Translations under genes and position numbers: made by a program
Notes under the pieces: model-generated
What the model saw: only the letters and a program-made list of their open reading frames with translations
The model's database searches: none
What the model was told of the DNA's origin: nothing
Assembly (NCBI GenBank): GCA_963793845.1
Contig: CAWCBG010000011.1
Span: 1 to 64,000 of the forward strand
Direction: 5' to 3'
Length of the DNA: 64,000 bases
From: CAWCBG01 sp963793845
GTDB lineage: Bacteria; Acidobacteriota; Terriglobia; Terriglobales; Acidobacteriaceae
Shown: positions 7,883-16,579 of the stretch, piece by piece
How positions within the stretch are numbered: the first letter of the stretch is position 1
Layout: every line of letters starts with the position of its first letter

Positions 7883-8004
7883 GACTGGCTTTGCAGATGG
7901 GGTATTCCGCGGGAACGCCGCGACCGTGTCGACCGTTGGCTCGATCGTGGCGTGAACCGAAGAACCCGCCGGAAGCAGATTCCTCGCACTGACAGGACGC
8001 CAGG

Positions 8005-9252
8005 CTAGACCAGCGCCGCCACCTGGTGTACCTCTTCCATACTTTGCTCAACCGCGACTGACAACCGCCTGATTCCTTCGCGAATCCGTTCCGGCGTCGC
8101 GTTGGAGAAGTTCAGCCGCATGTGCGAACCGGTGTCGCCCTGCGGGAAGAACGGATCGCCCGGAACGAACGCCACATCCTGCCGCAAAGCCGTATTCAGC
8201 AGTTCAGCAGAGTCGATCTCATCCGGCAAGGTAACCCAGAGGAAAAGGCCGCCGCCGGGGTGCGTCCAGGTGATCTCGGGCGGGAAATACTCACGCAAAG
8301 CTGACAGCATAGCGTCCCGCCGTTCGCGGTAGACCCGGCGAATGAGCTTCACGTGCTCATCGAGGAATCCGTCACGCGCCACTTCGAAGGCCACCATCTG
8401 CGAAAGCATGCTGGTATGCAGATCGGCGCTTTGTTTCAGCTGCACCAGGCGGCTGATAACTTCTGGCGGAGCCACGATCCAGCCCAGCCGAAGTCCGGGC
8501 GCCATCACCTTCGAGAAGGTACTCAGATAGATGACATTCCCCGATATGTAACCGCGATCCCGCGACTGCGTTGCCCGGTCGAGCGCCACCAGCGAGGTAA
8601 GGTGTTCGCCCTCATACCGTAGCTGGCCGTAAGGGTCGTCTTCAATGATCGGAATGCCGTACTTGTCGGACAGCCAGACCAGCTCTTCCCGGCGCTCGAG
8701 CGCGAGCGTCACGCCGCCGGGATTCTGGAAGTTCGGCAGGATGTACATAAACTTTGGTCCCGCACGCAGCGCGCCCTCAAGCTGACTGGTCTGTAAACCG
8801 TCATTGTCGATGGGAACGGTTACGTACTCTGCGCCGAAGAGCGAGAAGGCCTGCAGCGCTCCGAGATACGACGGACATTCCGTGAGGATCCGGTCTCCAT
8901 TGTTGATCAGCAGCTTGGCAATCAGGTCCAGGGCCTGCTGAGAGCCCGAGGTAATGAGCACGTTGTCCACGGTCGCGATAATGCCGTAGCGCGCCATCTG
9001 GGCCACGATGTACTCGCGCAAGGGCCGATAGCCTTCTGTCGGGCCGTACTGCAAAGCCGTCGCCGCATTGGTCGACAGCACCTGCTCGCATGCCTGTTGA
9101 AAGCGCTCGACCGGGAAAACTTCGGGAGCGGGCAGTCCGCCGGCAAACGAGATCACTTCCGGGCGCTGGGTGAGTTTTAGAAGTTCGCGGATGATGGAGC
9201 TTTTGACGGTCTTGGTTCGTTGCGCGTAACGCTGGGTCCAGGCTGCTGCCAT
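8005..9252 (-). CDS. PLP-dependent aminotransferase, class I/II (2-aminoadipate transaminase-like)
   Basis: The 415-residue product is a fold-type I aminotransferase. Visible motifs are the substrate-side ISFAGGLPAPEVFP near the N-terminus, QYGPTEGYRPLRE, the PLP-stacking TSGSQQALDLI, NFQNPGGVT, the cofactor aspartate in IIEDDPYGQLRY and the Schiff-base lysine in STFSKVMAPGLRLGW. The layout matches the LysN/MocR-like aminotransferases that act on 2-aminoadipate, branched-chain or aromatic amino acids; substrate cannot be fixed from sequence. I chose ATG 9252, which has GAGGAGG upstream, over the longer frame to 9327. There is no helix-turn-helix fusion. Confidence 0.9.
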   Translation of the reverse strand: MAAAWTQRYAQRTKTVKSSIIRELLKLTQRPEVISFAGGLPAPEVFPVERFQQACEQVLSTNAATALQYGPTEGYRPLREYIVAQMARYGIIATVDNVLITSGSQQALDLIAKLLINNGDRILTECPSYLGALQAFSLFGAEYVTVPIDNDGLQTSQLEGALRAGPKFMYILPNFQNPGGVTLALERREELVWLSDKYGIPIIEDDPYGQLRYEGEHLTSLVALDRATQSRDRGYISGNVIYLSTFSKVMAPGLRLGWIVAPPEVISRLVQLKQSADLHTSMLSQMVAFEVARDGFLDEHVKLIRRVYRERRDAMLSALREYFPPEITWTHPGGGLFLWVTLPDEIDSAELLNTALRQDVAFVPGDPFFPQGDTGSHMRLNFSNATPERIREGIRRLSVAVEQSMEEVHQVAALV

Positions 9253-9558
9253 GGGAACGCCCTCCTCTGCTGGAAGAAGCAGTCCAGCTACGCGAATCGC
9301 ATGTTTGTACCTGCACCAACCAGACACGGTTCGCTACTTTGAGCATAGCTCTTCCCGCACAAGCCGCAATGATGGGGCTCACCGCAACGTGTGATGCCGG
9401 AACATGCCGGGAAGCAGCCTGAGAGAGGCGATTGTAAATGACCGCGATCAATACCTTCGGCCTTACGGCGCAAAGTACCCAAACAGATCGAGAATCAACT
9501 GGGTGGTGCCGAAGACAGTCGACACCAGCGTCAGAAGTTGACGCAACCATCTAAGCCT
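9253..9558. other. Intergenic stretch with one possible tiny membrane peptide
   Basis: No standard gene is visible. On the minus strand a 27-codon frame (TTG 9546 to TAA 9463) would encode a hydrophobic peptide ending TQLILDLFGYFAP, which looks like a single membrane helix. It lacks an ATG and a clear ribosome site, so it is recorded only as a possibility. Upstream promoter elements of the aminotransferase should also lie here. Confidence 0.3.
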
Positions 9559-9882
9559 TCAGCACACGTGCAGAGCCGGAGCCTTGTCCTTATCACGGTG
9601 CGGCTTGATCACGATCTGCACATCCTGATCGAGCGCCACCAGGAAGCGCAGAAGCCGCTCGACGGAAAACTGCCGGAATTCACCGCGCAGCATCTTGGAA
9701 ACATCGGGTTGGCGGACGCCGAATAAGTCAGCGGCTTCGACCTGTTTCAGGCCGCGCGCCTTGAGGATGGTATCGATTTTGAATACCAGTTGTGCCTTGA
9801 CCAAATGCTCTTCCGCATTAGGAACACCGATGTCCTGGAAAACATTGCGGCTCCCGGCCTCGTATCCTTTCTTGGCGCTCAT
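9559..9882 (-). CDS. XRE-family antitoxin (HigA-like)
   Basis: The 107-residue protein carries a central helix-turn-helix of the Cro/C1 type (about residues 35-90: KIDTILKARGLKQVEAADLF then GVRQPDVSKMLRGEFRQFSV). This is followed by a short tail (ALDQDVQIVIKPH) typical of antitoxins paired with RelE/HigB-like toxins. Its ATG overlaps the predicted stop of the toxin frame upstream (ATGA at 9882-9879). Toxin-first order is usual for HigBA. It should neutralise the toxin and repress the shared promoter, probably at the inverted repeat 10259-10278. Confidence 0.85.
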   Translation of the reverse strand: MSAKKGYEAGSRNVFQDIGVPNAEEHLVKAQLVFKIDTILKARGLKQVEAADLFGVRQPDVSKMLRGEFRQFSVERLLRFLVALDQDVQIVIKPHRDKDKAPALHVC

Positions 9883-10246
9883 CGCTTCGTCTCCTTTGCA
9901 ATCCGTTCAGCCTCGCGCAGTCGTTGCCTGATCAGTTCCATGTCCTGGCGCGGCGTTTCACGTCCCCTCTTCGATTTCTTCTGGAAGGCGTGAAGAACGT
10001 ATACCCTCCCCGCATATCGAAGCGTATAGCGGCGCGAAAAGTGTCCCCGCGAAAGTCCTCAACAATTTCGACGACGCCTGCACCCCCAAAGCCCCTTAAC
10101 GCCTTGGCGTCGCGATGCTTACCGCCGCGTTGCGCGACGTACAAAGCGTAGCCCATCCGATCCTGAACAGGTTCGGGAAAACCGCGCAAGTCTTTGCGGC
10201 TCGATCCTACCCAGATCACCGGTTTCAATGGCGGTTCGTCGATCAC
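9879..10246 (-). pseudogene. RelE/HigB-like toxin (phage Gp49-like), frameshifted
   Basis: From ATG 10246 the frame encodes VIWVGSSRKDLRGFPEPVQD, MGYALYVAQRGGKH and ALRGFGGAGVVEIVEDFRGD, the hallmark of Gp49/HigB-like mRNA interferases (DUF891-type), down to FDMRGGYT. Near 9990-10000 the reading must change frame to continue as LHAFQKKSKRGRETPRQDME and end at TGA 9881-9879, overlapping the antitoxin ATG. One base is missing relative to an intact gene. The intact remainder and coupling suggest either a very recent inactivation or a sequencing error. The product would cleave translated mRNA. Confidence 0.75.
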
Positions 10247-10258
10247 GGATGCTTATAA

Positions 10259-10278
10259 ATATAGTAATTTCACTATAT
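10259..10278. promoter_or_regulatory. Inverted-repeat operator of the toxin-antitoxin pair
   Basis: ATATAGT (10259-10265) and ACTATAT (10272-10278) form a perfect 7-bp inverted repeat with a 6-bp spacer, 12 bases upstream of the toxin ATG at 10246. The A/T-rich palindrome sits where the promoter should be, as expected for autoregulation by an XRE antitoxin. Confidence 0.6.
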
Positions 10279-10888
10279 ACAGTCAACCAAGGACTGTGGA
10301 ATTCCCATTTTGGAACCAGACTTCCCTTTTCGCGGAATTCCCTTGACGGCCTTCTCAGCCAGCTTCAGATGGTTGAGAGGACGAGGTGAAGTTGTGTTTG
10401 GACATCTTATCCTCCTGGCGACGCCCTAGCGAGAGGTCGCGACAGAAGGTTCTTTGACAATTCCCGCCGCTCTAGCCTGATAATCGATCGGTTAATACGC
10501 ACGCTTGGATAGTTGCAGCTCATCGCAACTATGCGCCTATAACTTTAATGGAATGAATATTTTGACATCTAACTCATTTAGATGGAATATTTTGCGAGCA
10601 ATTTTCCGCTAAGTTATTGATTTCAGGTAATACGGGAGGGGAGGGATGCTACCGAATACCATCGTTTCCCAGGCGTTGTATCGCAAGTCAGATTTCTAGT
10701 GAAAGATTACTTTCTCGATAACATGGACTGGCTAAATCTCGCATTCGAATCGCGCGGCGCGGCAGGTATTTGCGATGCAGGTCAGCGATGTTTTCCCTAA
10801 GGCAAGTCTCCCGGTCAGCGGTCCGTCTGGCTCATTTTCAGGCAGTTCGCGGTCAGGGCAACGATCCACTCGCTATTGGACATCCGTT
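10279..10888. other. Non-coding stretch with a possible degenerate small gene
   Basis: About 610 bases carry no intact gene. On the minus strand, AGGAGG (10411-10416) precedes ATG 10405 by five bases. The frame closes after 16 codons, but a one-base shift would continue as HLKLAEKAVKGIPRKGKSGS and KMGIPQSLVDCI to TAG 10275-10273. This may be the remains of a small gene once in front of the toxin. The rest (10420-10888) is A/T-richer and shows nothing. Confidence 0.3.
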
Positions 10889-11191
10889 ATGCTCATGCCG
10901 AACCAAGCCAATGCTCCCGATGAAGACGCCGGAAAAGGTGCTGTGGAACAAGACCGGCCGGATCAGGAAACCAATATGTCGCGTGCCGGTGAGCTTGGGC
11001 ACCGTGACCAGAATCCGCTGATCAAGTCGAACGATAGCGACTTCCCCGAACCCGGTCAGAACGAAGAACACAGCGGAGAAAAGAGCGGCGAAAACGAATT
11101 GCAGCGCGATTCCGGATGCAAGACGTTAAACCGCTCGGCTGCAGCCGACCGAAGCCGCGGGCCGAAGCGGAGTCAGCGGAAAGGAAGTTAG
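10889..11191 (+). CDS. Small hydrophilic hypothetical protein
   Basis: The 100-residue product is highly polar, rich in Asp, Glu, Asn, Gln and Ser. It contains MSRAGELGHRDQNPLIKSND and SDFPEPGQNEEHSGE, and has no hydrophobic core, signal or membrane segment. It is likely disordered, as in small stress-associated or hydrophilin-like proteins; that is inference from composition. Starts at 10889 or 10895 are preferred over the longer frame from 10775, whose first part looks random. No strong ribosome site is visible, so coding status is uncertain. It converges on the DUF4239 gene. Confidence 0.45.
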   Translation: MLMPNQANAPDEDAGKGAVEQDRPDQETNMSRAGELGHRDQNPLIKSNDSDFPEPGQNEEHSGEKSGENELQRDSGCKTLNRSAAADRSRGPKRSQRKGS

Positions 11192-11199
11192 CAGCCGGG

Positions 11200-11964
11200 C
11201 TAATGTCCAGCGTCGCTGCGGAAGGTCGACAGGGCCGCCTGAAATCCCTCCGGAACCACCGTCACCGAACCCTGGTAAGGACGATCGATGTCGTAAATGG
11301 CGACCAATACCAGCGAGATCAGGAAACTGAGCACCACCACTTGCAGGACGTGAAAGTGGAAGTTGGGCACGCCAAAGAAACAAGCGGAGGTGACCGTGAT
11401 GATGCCGCCGGCGATGAGCACCAGACGCAGAATGCCGGGAAGTTCCTCGCGGCTCTGCATGAGGCGAATGCGCCGGTATTCGGTCATCATGCGCAACTCT
11501 TCCATCATCTGGTAAACGGCGATGGAGTCGTTGCCGGAGTGCGCCTGGGTCTGTCCGGCCAGCCTCCACAGGCGGTTGATCAGGTCATTGGTTTCGGAGA
11601 GAGTTTGCTGTTCGTCGTGCAAAGCCGGCCAGTCCTTCTCCACCGTGACCTGCGCATAGCGCAAGCAGAGGTCCTGAATTTCCCGGCCGTTTGAAGCTTG
11701 CAACTGCTCGGCAATTCGCCAGACATTGACCAGCGCGTTGGCCTCCTGCTCTTCGTTCTGCTGTGCCTGCTGGAACATGCCCCAGACGCCGGAAAGCATG
11801 AACGCCAGGATGACCGCGTACGTCGTGCCAATGACCGCTACCACTGCTCCTGTAAAGTCGTTGGACTCTTTGCGCGAGGGCGCAGAAGAAGCGTGCGTGA
11901 CCAGAAAAAGAAAGGCCAGTGACGCCGCGACACAGGCGACGATGATTGCGATGTCAAGAAGCAC
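11200..11964 (-). CDS. DUF4239 membrane protein (bestrophin-like)
   Basis: The 254-residue protein has four predicted membrane helices: residues about 5-23, 42-62, 180-200 and 207-227. A long cytoplasmic helical segment (about 65-175) lies between pairs two and three. The layout and the conserved N-terminal block GAVVAVIGTTYAVILAFMLS match the DUF4239 family, which is distantly related to bestrophin-like channels and found widely in bacteria. Function is unknown; an ion-channel role would be speculation. It is monocistronic between the small hydrophilic gene and bshC. Confidence 0.85.
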   Translation of the reverse strand: MLLDIAIIVACVAASLAFLFLVTHASSAPSRKESNDFTGAVVAVIGTTYAVILAFMLSGVWGMFQQAQQNEEQEANALVNVWRIAEQLQASNGREIQDLCLRYAQVTVEKDWPALHDEQQTLSETNDLINRLWRLAGQTQAHSGNDSIAVYQMMEELRMMTEYRRIRLMQSREELPGILRLVLIAGGIITVTSACFFGVPNFHFHVLQVVVLSFLISLVLVAIYDIDRPYQGSVTVVPEGFQAALSTFRSDAGH

Positions 11965-12075
11965 GGGGTTTGCCCTGACGTTGCCGGCCGACTCTCACGT
12001 CATCGGAGCAACGAGGATTACAACATACATGGATTTCTGCGCCAGCGGGAGAGAGAAATTGGATGCGGAACCAGG

Positions 12076-13686
12076 TCAGCCGATGCGCACGACTTTGTGC
12101 TCGGGACAGCGTGCATGCGCGGTTTCGATGAGGCGGTCGACGATCTCGGGTCCGTGCTTGGCGTAGAAATACAGGGCTGCGATTTCTCGCTCCTGGAGCT
12201 GTTTGTGAGGATACAGCGCGTTCTCAATTTGGGCCGCGTGGCGAACGAGAATGTCGTTCCGCCGCAGTTCCGCCTGGGCCGCGCGCTTCTCCAGCCGGTT
12301 GATCTGGTAAGCCATCTTCTTGGCTGCCCGGTCGGCCGCCTCCAGCAGTGTGGAGTCGAGCCTAGCCACGGACTCGCGAATGCGGACCACGGCGGCTTCG
12401 ACGCTCAGCCTTCCCTGCTCGAAGCTCTGCTTGAGATCGGCAGGCAGAGTGCGAGCCGCCAGGCAATCGCGCAACTGGCACTCGCCATGGAATATTTCGG
12501 TCAGGTCAAGATCGTACTTGGTGAGCAGCCGTTCAATGCGCGGCTCGATGATCGTAGCGCTCAGGCGAGGAAGAATCGGCGTAACCCGGCCGAGCAGCTT
12601 CTCGTAGACGACGCCGACCTGCGCGAAGTACGCGATTTCCGCGGGACCTCCGATGTAGGCCAGCGTTGGAAGCCAGTAATCCTGCATCACGGGACGCAGC
12701 AGAACGTTAGCGTTGAACTCCTCGGGAGCAGCTTCAAGGCGCTGCAGAAGCTGGCCCAGGGAAAGCCGGTCGCGTCCGATGGTGAAGTCACCGTTGGAAC
12801 GGTGTACCGGGACGCGAGCGCCCTTCACCAGGGCAAACAGCGGAGTGGACTCTTCCGTGATCTTGACCTGCTCGTGATAGTGGACCGCGCTGAGCTCGCG
12901 ATTGCGTTGCAGCAATGCGGCATCGATCTCCGGGCTGCGGCGAACCGCCTCCGCGAACAGCGGCGCCGCAATGCGATGCAAAGCTGGATCCGAGGGGTCA
13001 AGCAGGATGAGTCCGTGGCCGCCAAAAATACGTGCGTAGAGCTTGGCGAAAGCATCGGAAAAAGTCTCGCCCGGGCGATAGCTCTCACGCAGATAGTCGG
13101 CAGCCAGCGAATCGCCGAGCAATTCGGCAACCGAAGCGACGAGTTGGCTGGTGCCGTCGGCAAAGCGAAGGTTCGCCACCGGCGCTCCGGTAATGCCTTC
13201 GGTCTGGGCGGTGAAAGATGCGAGCTGGAAATCCTGGGTGAGCAGCAGCGCCTGGTTGACTTCGTCGAGGTCGTGGTCCTCGGTCGCCATCCAGAAAACC
13301 GGAACGCATTCCACACCGGCGCGCTCGACCTGCTGTGCAAGAGCCAGCACCGACGCGGCCTTCATCAAAGAGAGCAACGGGCCGCCGAACAGTCCGACTT
13401 GCTGGCCGGTCACGACCGCGAACGCTCCTTGTCGGAGCCGCTGGATGTTGTGCAAGGTCTGTTCCGAAGCTCCCCAGGCGCGGTTCTGCCGGGCGAGCGC
13501 ATCGGCTACGTCAGCCTGTCGCTCGTCGTGCCGCGGCAGCGAAGCAGCCAACTGCGCGACGTCGTCTGTGTTGGGCGAATGGGGAAAGAACTTGCGGACT
13601 GCAGGAGAATAGGAAAGGAAATCGCTGAACAGCTTGGTGGTGTGAGGAATAGCGCTGAACGAGATACAGTCAGGAATCACGCGCAC
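12076..13686 (-). CDS. bshC: Bacillithiol biosynthesis cysteine-adding enzyme BshC
   Basis: At 536 residues it matches the family length. Visible signatures are VVTGQQVGLFGGPL (about 91-104), the nucleotide-like site segment PVFWMATEDHDLDEVN (about 133-148), QDYWLPTLAYIGGPAEIAYF and a long C-terminal coiled coil. BshC attaches cysteine to glucosaminyl-malate, the last step of bacillithiol synthesis, in the cytosol. bshA and bshB are not nearby, as is common. Its presence implies that the organism makes bacillithiol or a related thiol. The long open frame on the opposite strand across the same bases is a shadow. Confidence 0.95.
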   Translation of the reverse strand: MRVIPDCISFSAIPHTTKLFSDFLSYSPAVRKFFPHSPNTDDVAQLAASLPRHDERQADVADALARQNRAWGASEQTLHNIQRLRQGAFAVVTGQQVGLFGGPLLSLMKAASVLALAQQVERAGVECVPVFWMATEDHDLDEVNQALLLTQDFQLASFTAQTEGITGAPVANLRFADGTSQLVASVAELLGDSLAADYLRESYRPGETFSDAFAKLYARIFGGHGLILLDPSDPALHRIAAPLFAEAVRRSPEIDAALLQRNRELSAVHYHEQVKITEESTPLFALVKGARVPVHRSNGDFTIGRDRLSLGQLLQRLEAAPEEFNANVLLRPVMQDYWLPTLAYIGGPAEIAYFAQVGVVYEKLLGRVTPILPRLSATIIEPRIERLLTKYDLDLTEIFHGECQLRDCLAARTLPADLKQSFEQGRLSVEAAVVRIRESVARLDSTLLEAADRAAKKMAYQINRLEKRAAQAELRRNDILVRHAAQIENALYPHKQLQEREIAALYFYAKHGPEIVDRLIETAHARCPEHKVVRIG

Positions 13687-13859
13687 ACCTGTCGGTTACA
13701 AGCGATCTTCGAAATCGTGGAGCCCATAAATGTCAGCGCCGGCCCAAGCCTTTGGCGTGCAAAGCGGAATTCCCGTTGCACGCTTCTCGGCTGGCCGTGT
13801 TTCCTCGATATCATATCGCTCACGGGAATCCTTGCCCTAATCCCGATTGTTTGTATTGC

Positions 13860-14837
13860 ATGAGACTAACCAGTGGACAAAACGTTTGGATGATTTGGCC
13901 GCCGATAAGACGCAGAACTTGGACTCTCACCCCCTCGCCGGGAACAGGAGCGAACATTTTTGCGGAACTATCGGTGCTGGCACTTGTGGCCATCCTTTCG
14001 TCCCAGCTTTGTGTCGCACAGAATCCGGCAGACGCAACCCATCAGAAGCTGGCGGAACCGCGTCCGCTAGCCGTTCCAGCCGCCGGCAACACAGACCACT
14101 GCCAGGCCATCGCTGGTGGCGACGCCCAACTGAGTCCGTTGGTAGCGGTCTGCCGTTTCGCCCTGACCTACCGTCACGACCTTCCCAATTTCATTTGCGA
14201 ACAGACCACCACCAGTGTTGGACAACAGTCCAGAAGCGTGTTGAAGGCGCAGGTCACGTTCGAGAACAATCACGAACGCTATTCGGATATCACCCTGGAC
14301 GGCAAACCTGTCGCGTCAAATTCAGCCGTCGCCAGAAGCGCCATGATGTTTACCTCTACGGGAGAACTCGGAAGTGATTTAGTCGACCTCTTTACCTCGC
14401 CGATTGTTGCCAACTTCAAATTTCGCAAGACGGCGAAGCTGAGGAGCATACCCTCCCGTATCTACGAATTTGAAATTCCCGCGGAGAGGAACACCTTCTG
14501 GGCGCTGCGCGACGGCCACGGCATTATGTTGCACCCCGAATATAAGGGCGAGCTGTGGGTAGAAGAGCATAGCGGCCGATTGTTGCGTCTTGACATGCGT
14601 CCATTGCACCTGCCCGTGCAGTTTTCCTTCGCTTCCGCGCATGTCGTGCTCGACTATACCGACGTGCGGATTGCCGGCGCGGGAACGTTTGTCATGCCGT
14701 CGAAGTCCAAGGCGGACGCCTGCGTGCGCATGCCGCCTCCCACCGGAGCGCTTTGCACGGTGAACGTGCTGGTCTTTCACGACTGCCGAAAGTTCGGTAC
14801 CTACACGCGCATTATCACCGGGGCTCCAAAGCCTTAA
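13860..14837 (+). CDS. Exported hypothetical protein of an acidobacterial family
   Basis: From ATG 13860 the product is 325 residues; ATG 13890 is an alternative. A hydrophobic segment (ELSVLALVAILSSQLCVAQN) gives a signal sequence ending near VAQ. The mature part contains the motif RHDLPNFICEQTT and, later, LFTSPIVANFKF and GELWVEEHSGRLLRLDM, which suggest a beta-rich outer-membrane or periplasmic domain. I know this LPNFICEQ arrangement as recurrent in acidobacterial genomes without an assigned function. The gene is monocistronic and ends 113 bases before the tmRNA gene. Confidence 0.75.
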   Translation: MRLTSGQNVWMIWPPIRRRTWTLTPSPGTGANIFAELSVLALVAILSSQLCVAQNPADATHQKLAEPRPLAVPAAGNTDHCQAIAGGDAQLSPLVAVCRFALTYRHDLPNFICEQTTTSVGQQSRSVLKAQVTFENNHERYSDITLDGKPVASNSAVARSAMMFTSTGELGSDLVDLFTSPIVANFKFRKTAKLRSIPSRIYEFEIPAERNTFWALRDGHGIMLHPEYKGELWVEEHSGRLLRLDMRPLHLPVQFSFASAHVVLDYTDVRIAGAGTFVMPSKSKADACVRMPPPTGALCTVNVLVFHDCRKFGTYTRIITGAPKP

Positions 14838-14950
14838 GCGGTGCATTCGTGGAAAGAGTCTCGACCGCTATCCGCGACGTCTAATGTGGAGGAAGGTTGG
14901 ACTTCCGTTCTTGCAATGGTAGAGTGGTGAAGTACACCGTTTCACCTCGT

Positions 14951-15316
14951 GGGGGCGTCACGGCTTCGACGGAAGTGATTGCGGTAGAGAGGCATACCGG
15001 AGTGCGTGCATCCGTAATCGTGCGCAAAAACACAATTGCCAACCAAAACCTGGCATACGCAGCTTAATTAATTAAGTTGCCGTCCTCCTCGGCTTTGCTC
15101 ATGGGCCGGGGTCAGGGCGTCGCACAGTGAGCTGGCTTCGAACCCTACGTCTGGGGGCTTGAGGCGAGACTTTCAGGCTGGCCGGCTGCGCTTCTTGTCC
15201 GTTCTGACCGCAGCTGGCGAGAGTGCCGGGCAACCGGCGCATGAACAGGACTAAGTATGTAGTCTCTTTGCTGACAACATTTTCGGACGCGGGTTCAACT
15301 CCCGCCGCCTCCACCA
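14951..15316 (+). ncRNA. ssrA: Transfer-messenger RNA (tmRNA)
   Basis: The 5' end GGGGGCG (14951-14957) pairs with CGCCTCC before the genome-encoded CCA (15314-15316). The T-arm lies at about 15286-15304. The 5' part contains the conserved GGCTTCGACGG. The tag frame runs to TAA 15065-15067 and encodes a peptide ending NQNLAYAA, the expected degradation tag end; the resume codon is near 15023-15040. The RNA releases ribosomes stalled on broken mRNA and tags their products, together with SmpB (not in the window). Short protein frames inside this stretch are artefacts. Confidence 0.95.
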
Positions 15317-15691
15317 GTTTAACCTACTGATTCTAAGGTGTTTACAAACTAGGAAAATATTGCACTGTTTTACCGCTGATTCGGCAGCACTGGCCCACAT
15401 ATCGGCACTGATCCGGGCCCGGTGAGCGCATTGGCGATTCACCACTCACCGCGTAGGTCCTAGCGAGTCGTCTGGCAAAGATCAGTTGCCCAACAGGGCG
15501 GTGAGACACGGAGAAGGTCCAGAGACAATCTGCATTCCTCCTGCCCCTGATGCCAGCGCCATCACCCTTGCCGGCTCGCCCTCCTGCTGCGCAGAGTATC
15601 AATGAGCGCAGGTGCCAGGGTTAAGAGACTCGGGACGGAAATCACGAATCGCAAAATTCACATTTGACATCGGCCTAACATCCACTACCAT
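15317..15691. other. Non-coding stretch after tmRNA
   Basis: No gene, tRNA or clear repeat is seen in these 375 bases. tmRNA 3' ends are common integration sites, but no integrase or duplicated tmRNA end is visible. The ArsR-type promoter must lie near the right end; I do not see a convincing operator. Confidence 0.5.
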
Positions 15692-16045
15692 ATGGTTGTG
15701 GATAGGTTGGGTACAACATTTGCGGCTTTGTCTGATCCAACCCGGCGAGCAATGATCCAACGACTCTCGCATGGGCCTGCCTCTGTGCATGGACTGACGG
15801 AACCGTTTGCACTCTCGCAGCAGATGATTTCAAAACATATCGCCTACCTGGTGCGGGCGCGGATTGTGATCAAGACGAAGCGTGGACGAGAGAGTGTGTG
15901 CACGCTTAGGCCGGAGGCGATTAAGACAGTCAGCGACTGGGCGATCAGCTATCGCCGATTCTGGGAAGAGAGTTTCGACAAACTGGATGCAGTTGTAAAG
16001 CAAATGAAGAAAGAGGAGGTCGGAGATGACAAAAAGCACCGTTAA
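15692..16045 (+). CDS. ArsR-family transcriptional regulator
   Basis: The 117-residue protein is a winged helix-turn-helix regulator: FAALSDPTRRAMIQRLSHGP (residues about 10-29), recognition helix region LSQQMISKHIAYLVRARIV, then a wing and a C-terminal helix. It lacks the cysteine or histidine metal sites of ArsR/SmtB. It belongs to the subgroup usually encoded just upstream of SRPBCC/AHSA1 proteins, and the next gene is exactly that. The reading frames overlap by 20 bases, so the two are co-expressed. It probably represses its own operon; the ligand is unknown. Confidence 0.9.
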   Translation: MVVDRLGTTFAALSDPTRRAMIQRLSHGPASVHGLTEPFALSQQMISKHIAYLVRARIVIKTKRGRESVCTLRPEAIKTVSDWAISYRRFWEESFDKLDAVVKQMKKEEVGDDKKHR

Positions 16046-16535
16046 CGAGACAGAGCGGATGGTCGTTACAAGAGTTTTTGATGCCCCACGCGAGTTGGTT
16101 TGGAAGGCGTGGACAGACCCGAAGTACATCATGCAGTGGTGGGGACCGAAGGGCTTTACTGCGCCGGCTTGCAAGATGGATTTTCGCGTAGGCGGAAAGC
16201 TTCTCTGCTGCATGAGATCGCCGGATGGGCAGGAGGGCTGGAATGCGGTTGAATACCACGAGATTGTTCCGTACGAGAAGATTGTTTCCTTGATGTACTT
16301 TTCTGACCCGGAGGGAAACAAGATTGACCCTGCGCAATTGGGAATCGAACCTGAGGCCATCGAGGGTGCTTACGACGTGACTCTTTTTGAGGACCTCGGA
16401 AACGGTCAGACGAAGCTTACTTTCATTGGAAATGAACCGATGGAGAGCGCCAAGAACAGCGGGCAACTCGAGGGCTGGAACGAGATACTCGAAAAAGTTG
16501 CCGCAGTTGTTGCGGAGCTGGCGCAGGCGAAATAA
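16026..16535 (+). CDS. SRPBCC (AHSA1-type) ligand-binding protein
   Basis: The 169-residue protein has the START/Bet v1-like pattern of the AHSA1 family: RVFDAPRELVWKAWTDPKYI (about residues 15-34), MQWWGPKGFTAP, MDFRVGGKLLCCMRSPDG, a beta-rich middle and the C-terminal helix GWNEILEKVAAVVAEL. AGGAGG lies just upstream of ATG 16026, inside the ArsR gene. These proteins bind a hydrophobic ligand in a helix-grip cavity. Their partnership with ArsR-type regulators suggests a small stress or detoxification unit, but the ligand is unknown. Confidence 0.9.
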   Translation: MTKSTVNETERMVVTRVFDAPRELVWKAWTDPKYIMQWWGPKGFTAPACKMDFRVGGKLLCCMRSPDGQEGWNAVEYHEIVPYEKIVSLMYFSDPEGNKIDPAQLGIEPEAIEGAYDVTLFEDLGNGQTKLTFIGNEPMESAKNSGQLEGWNEILEKVAAVVAELAQAK

Positions 16536-16579
16536 GAAACTGAAGCTTTGATTCGCGAAACTCAATCGTGGAGAAAGAA

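Noticed and set aside
12097..13863. 588-codon open frame on the plus strand
   Set aside because: It lies antisense to bshC, whose protein is unmistakable; the plus-strand translation is Arg/Gln-rich and shows no domain.
15099..15602. Short minus-strand open frames over the tmRNA region
   Set aside because: They overlap the tmRNA gene and the non-coding bases after it; such frames are a known source of spurious protein annotations.
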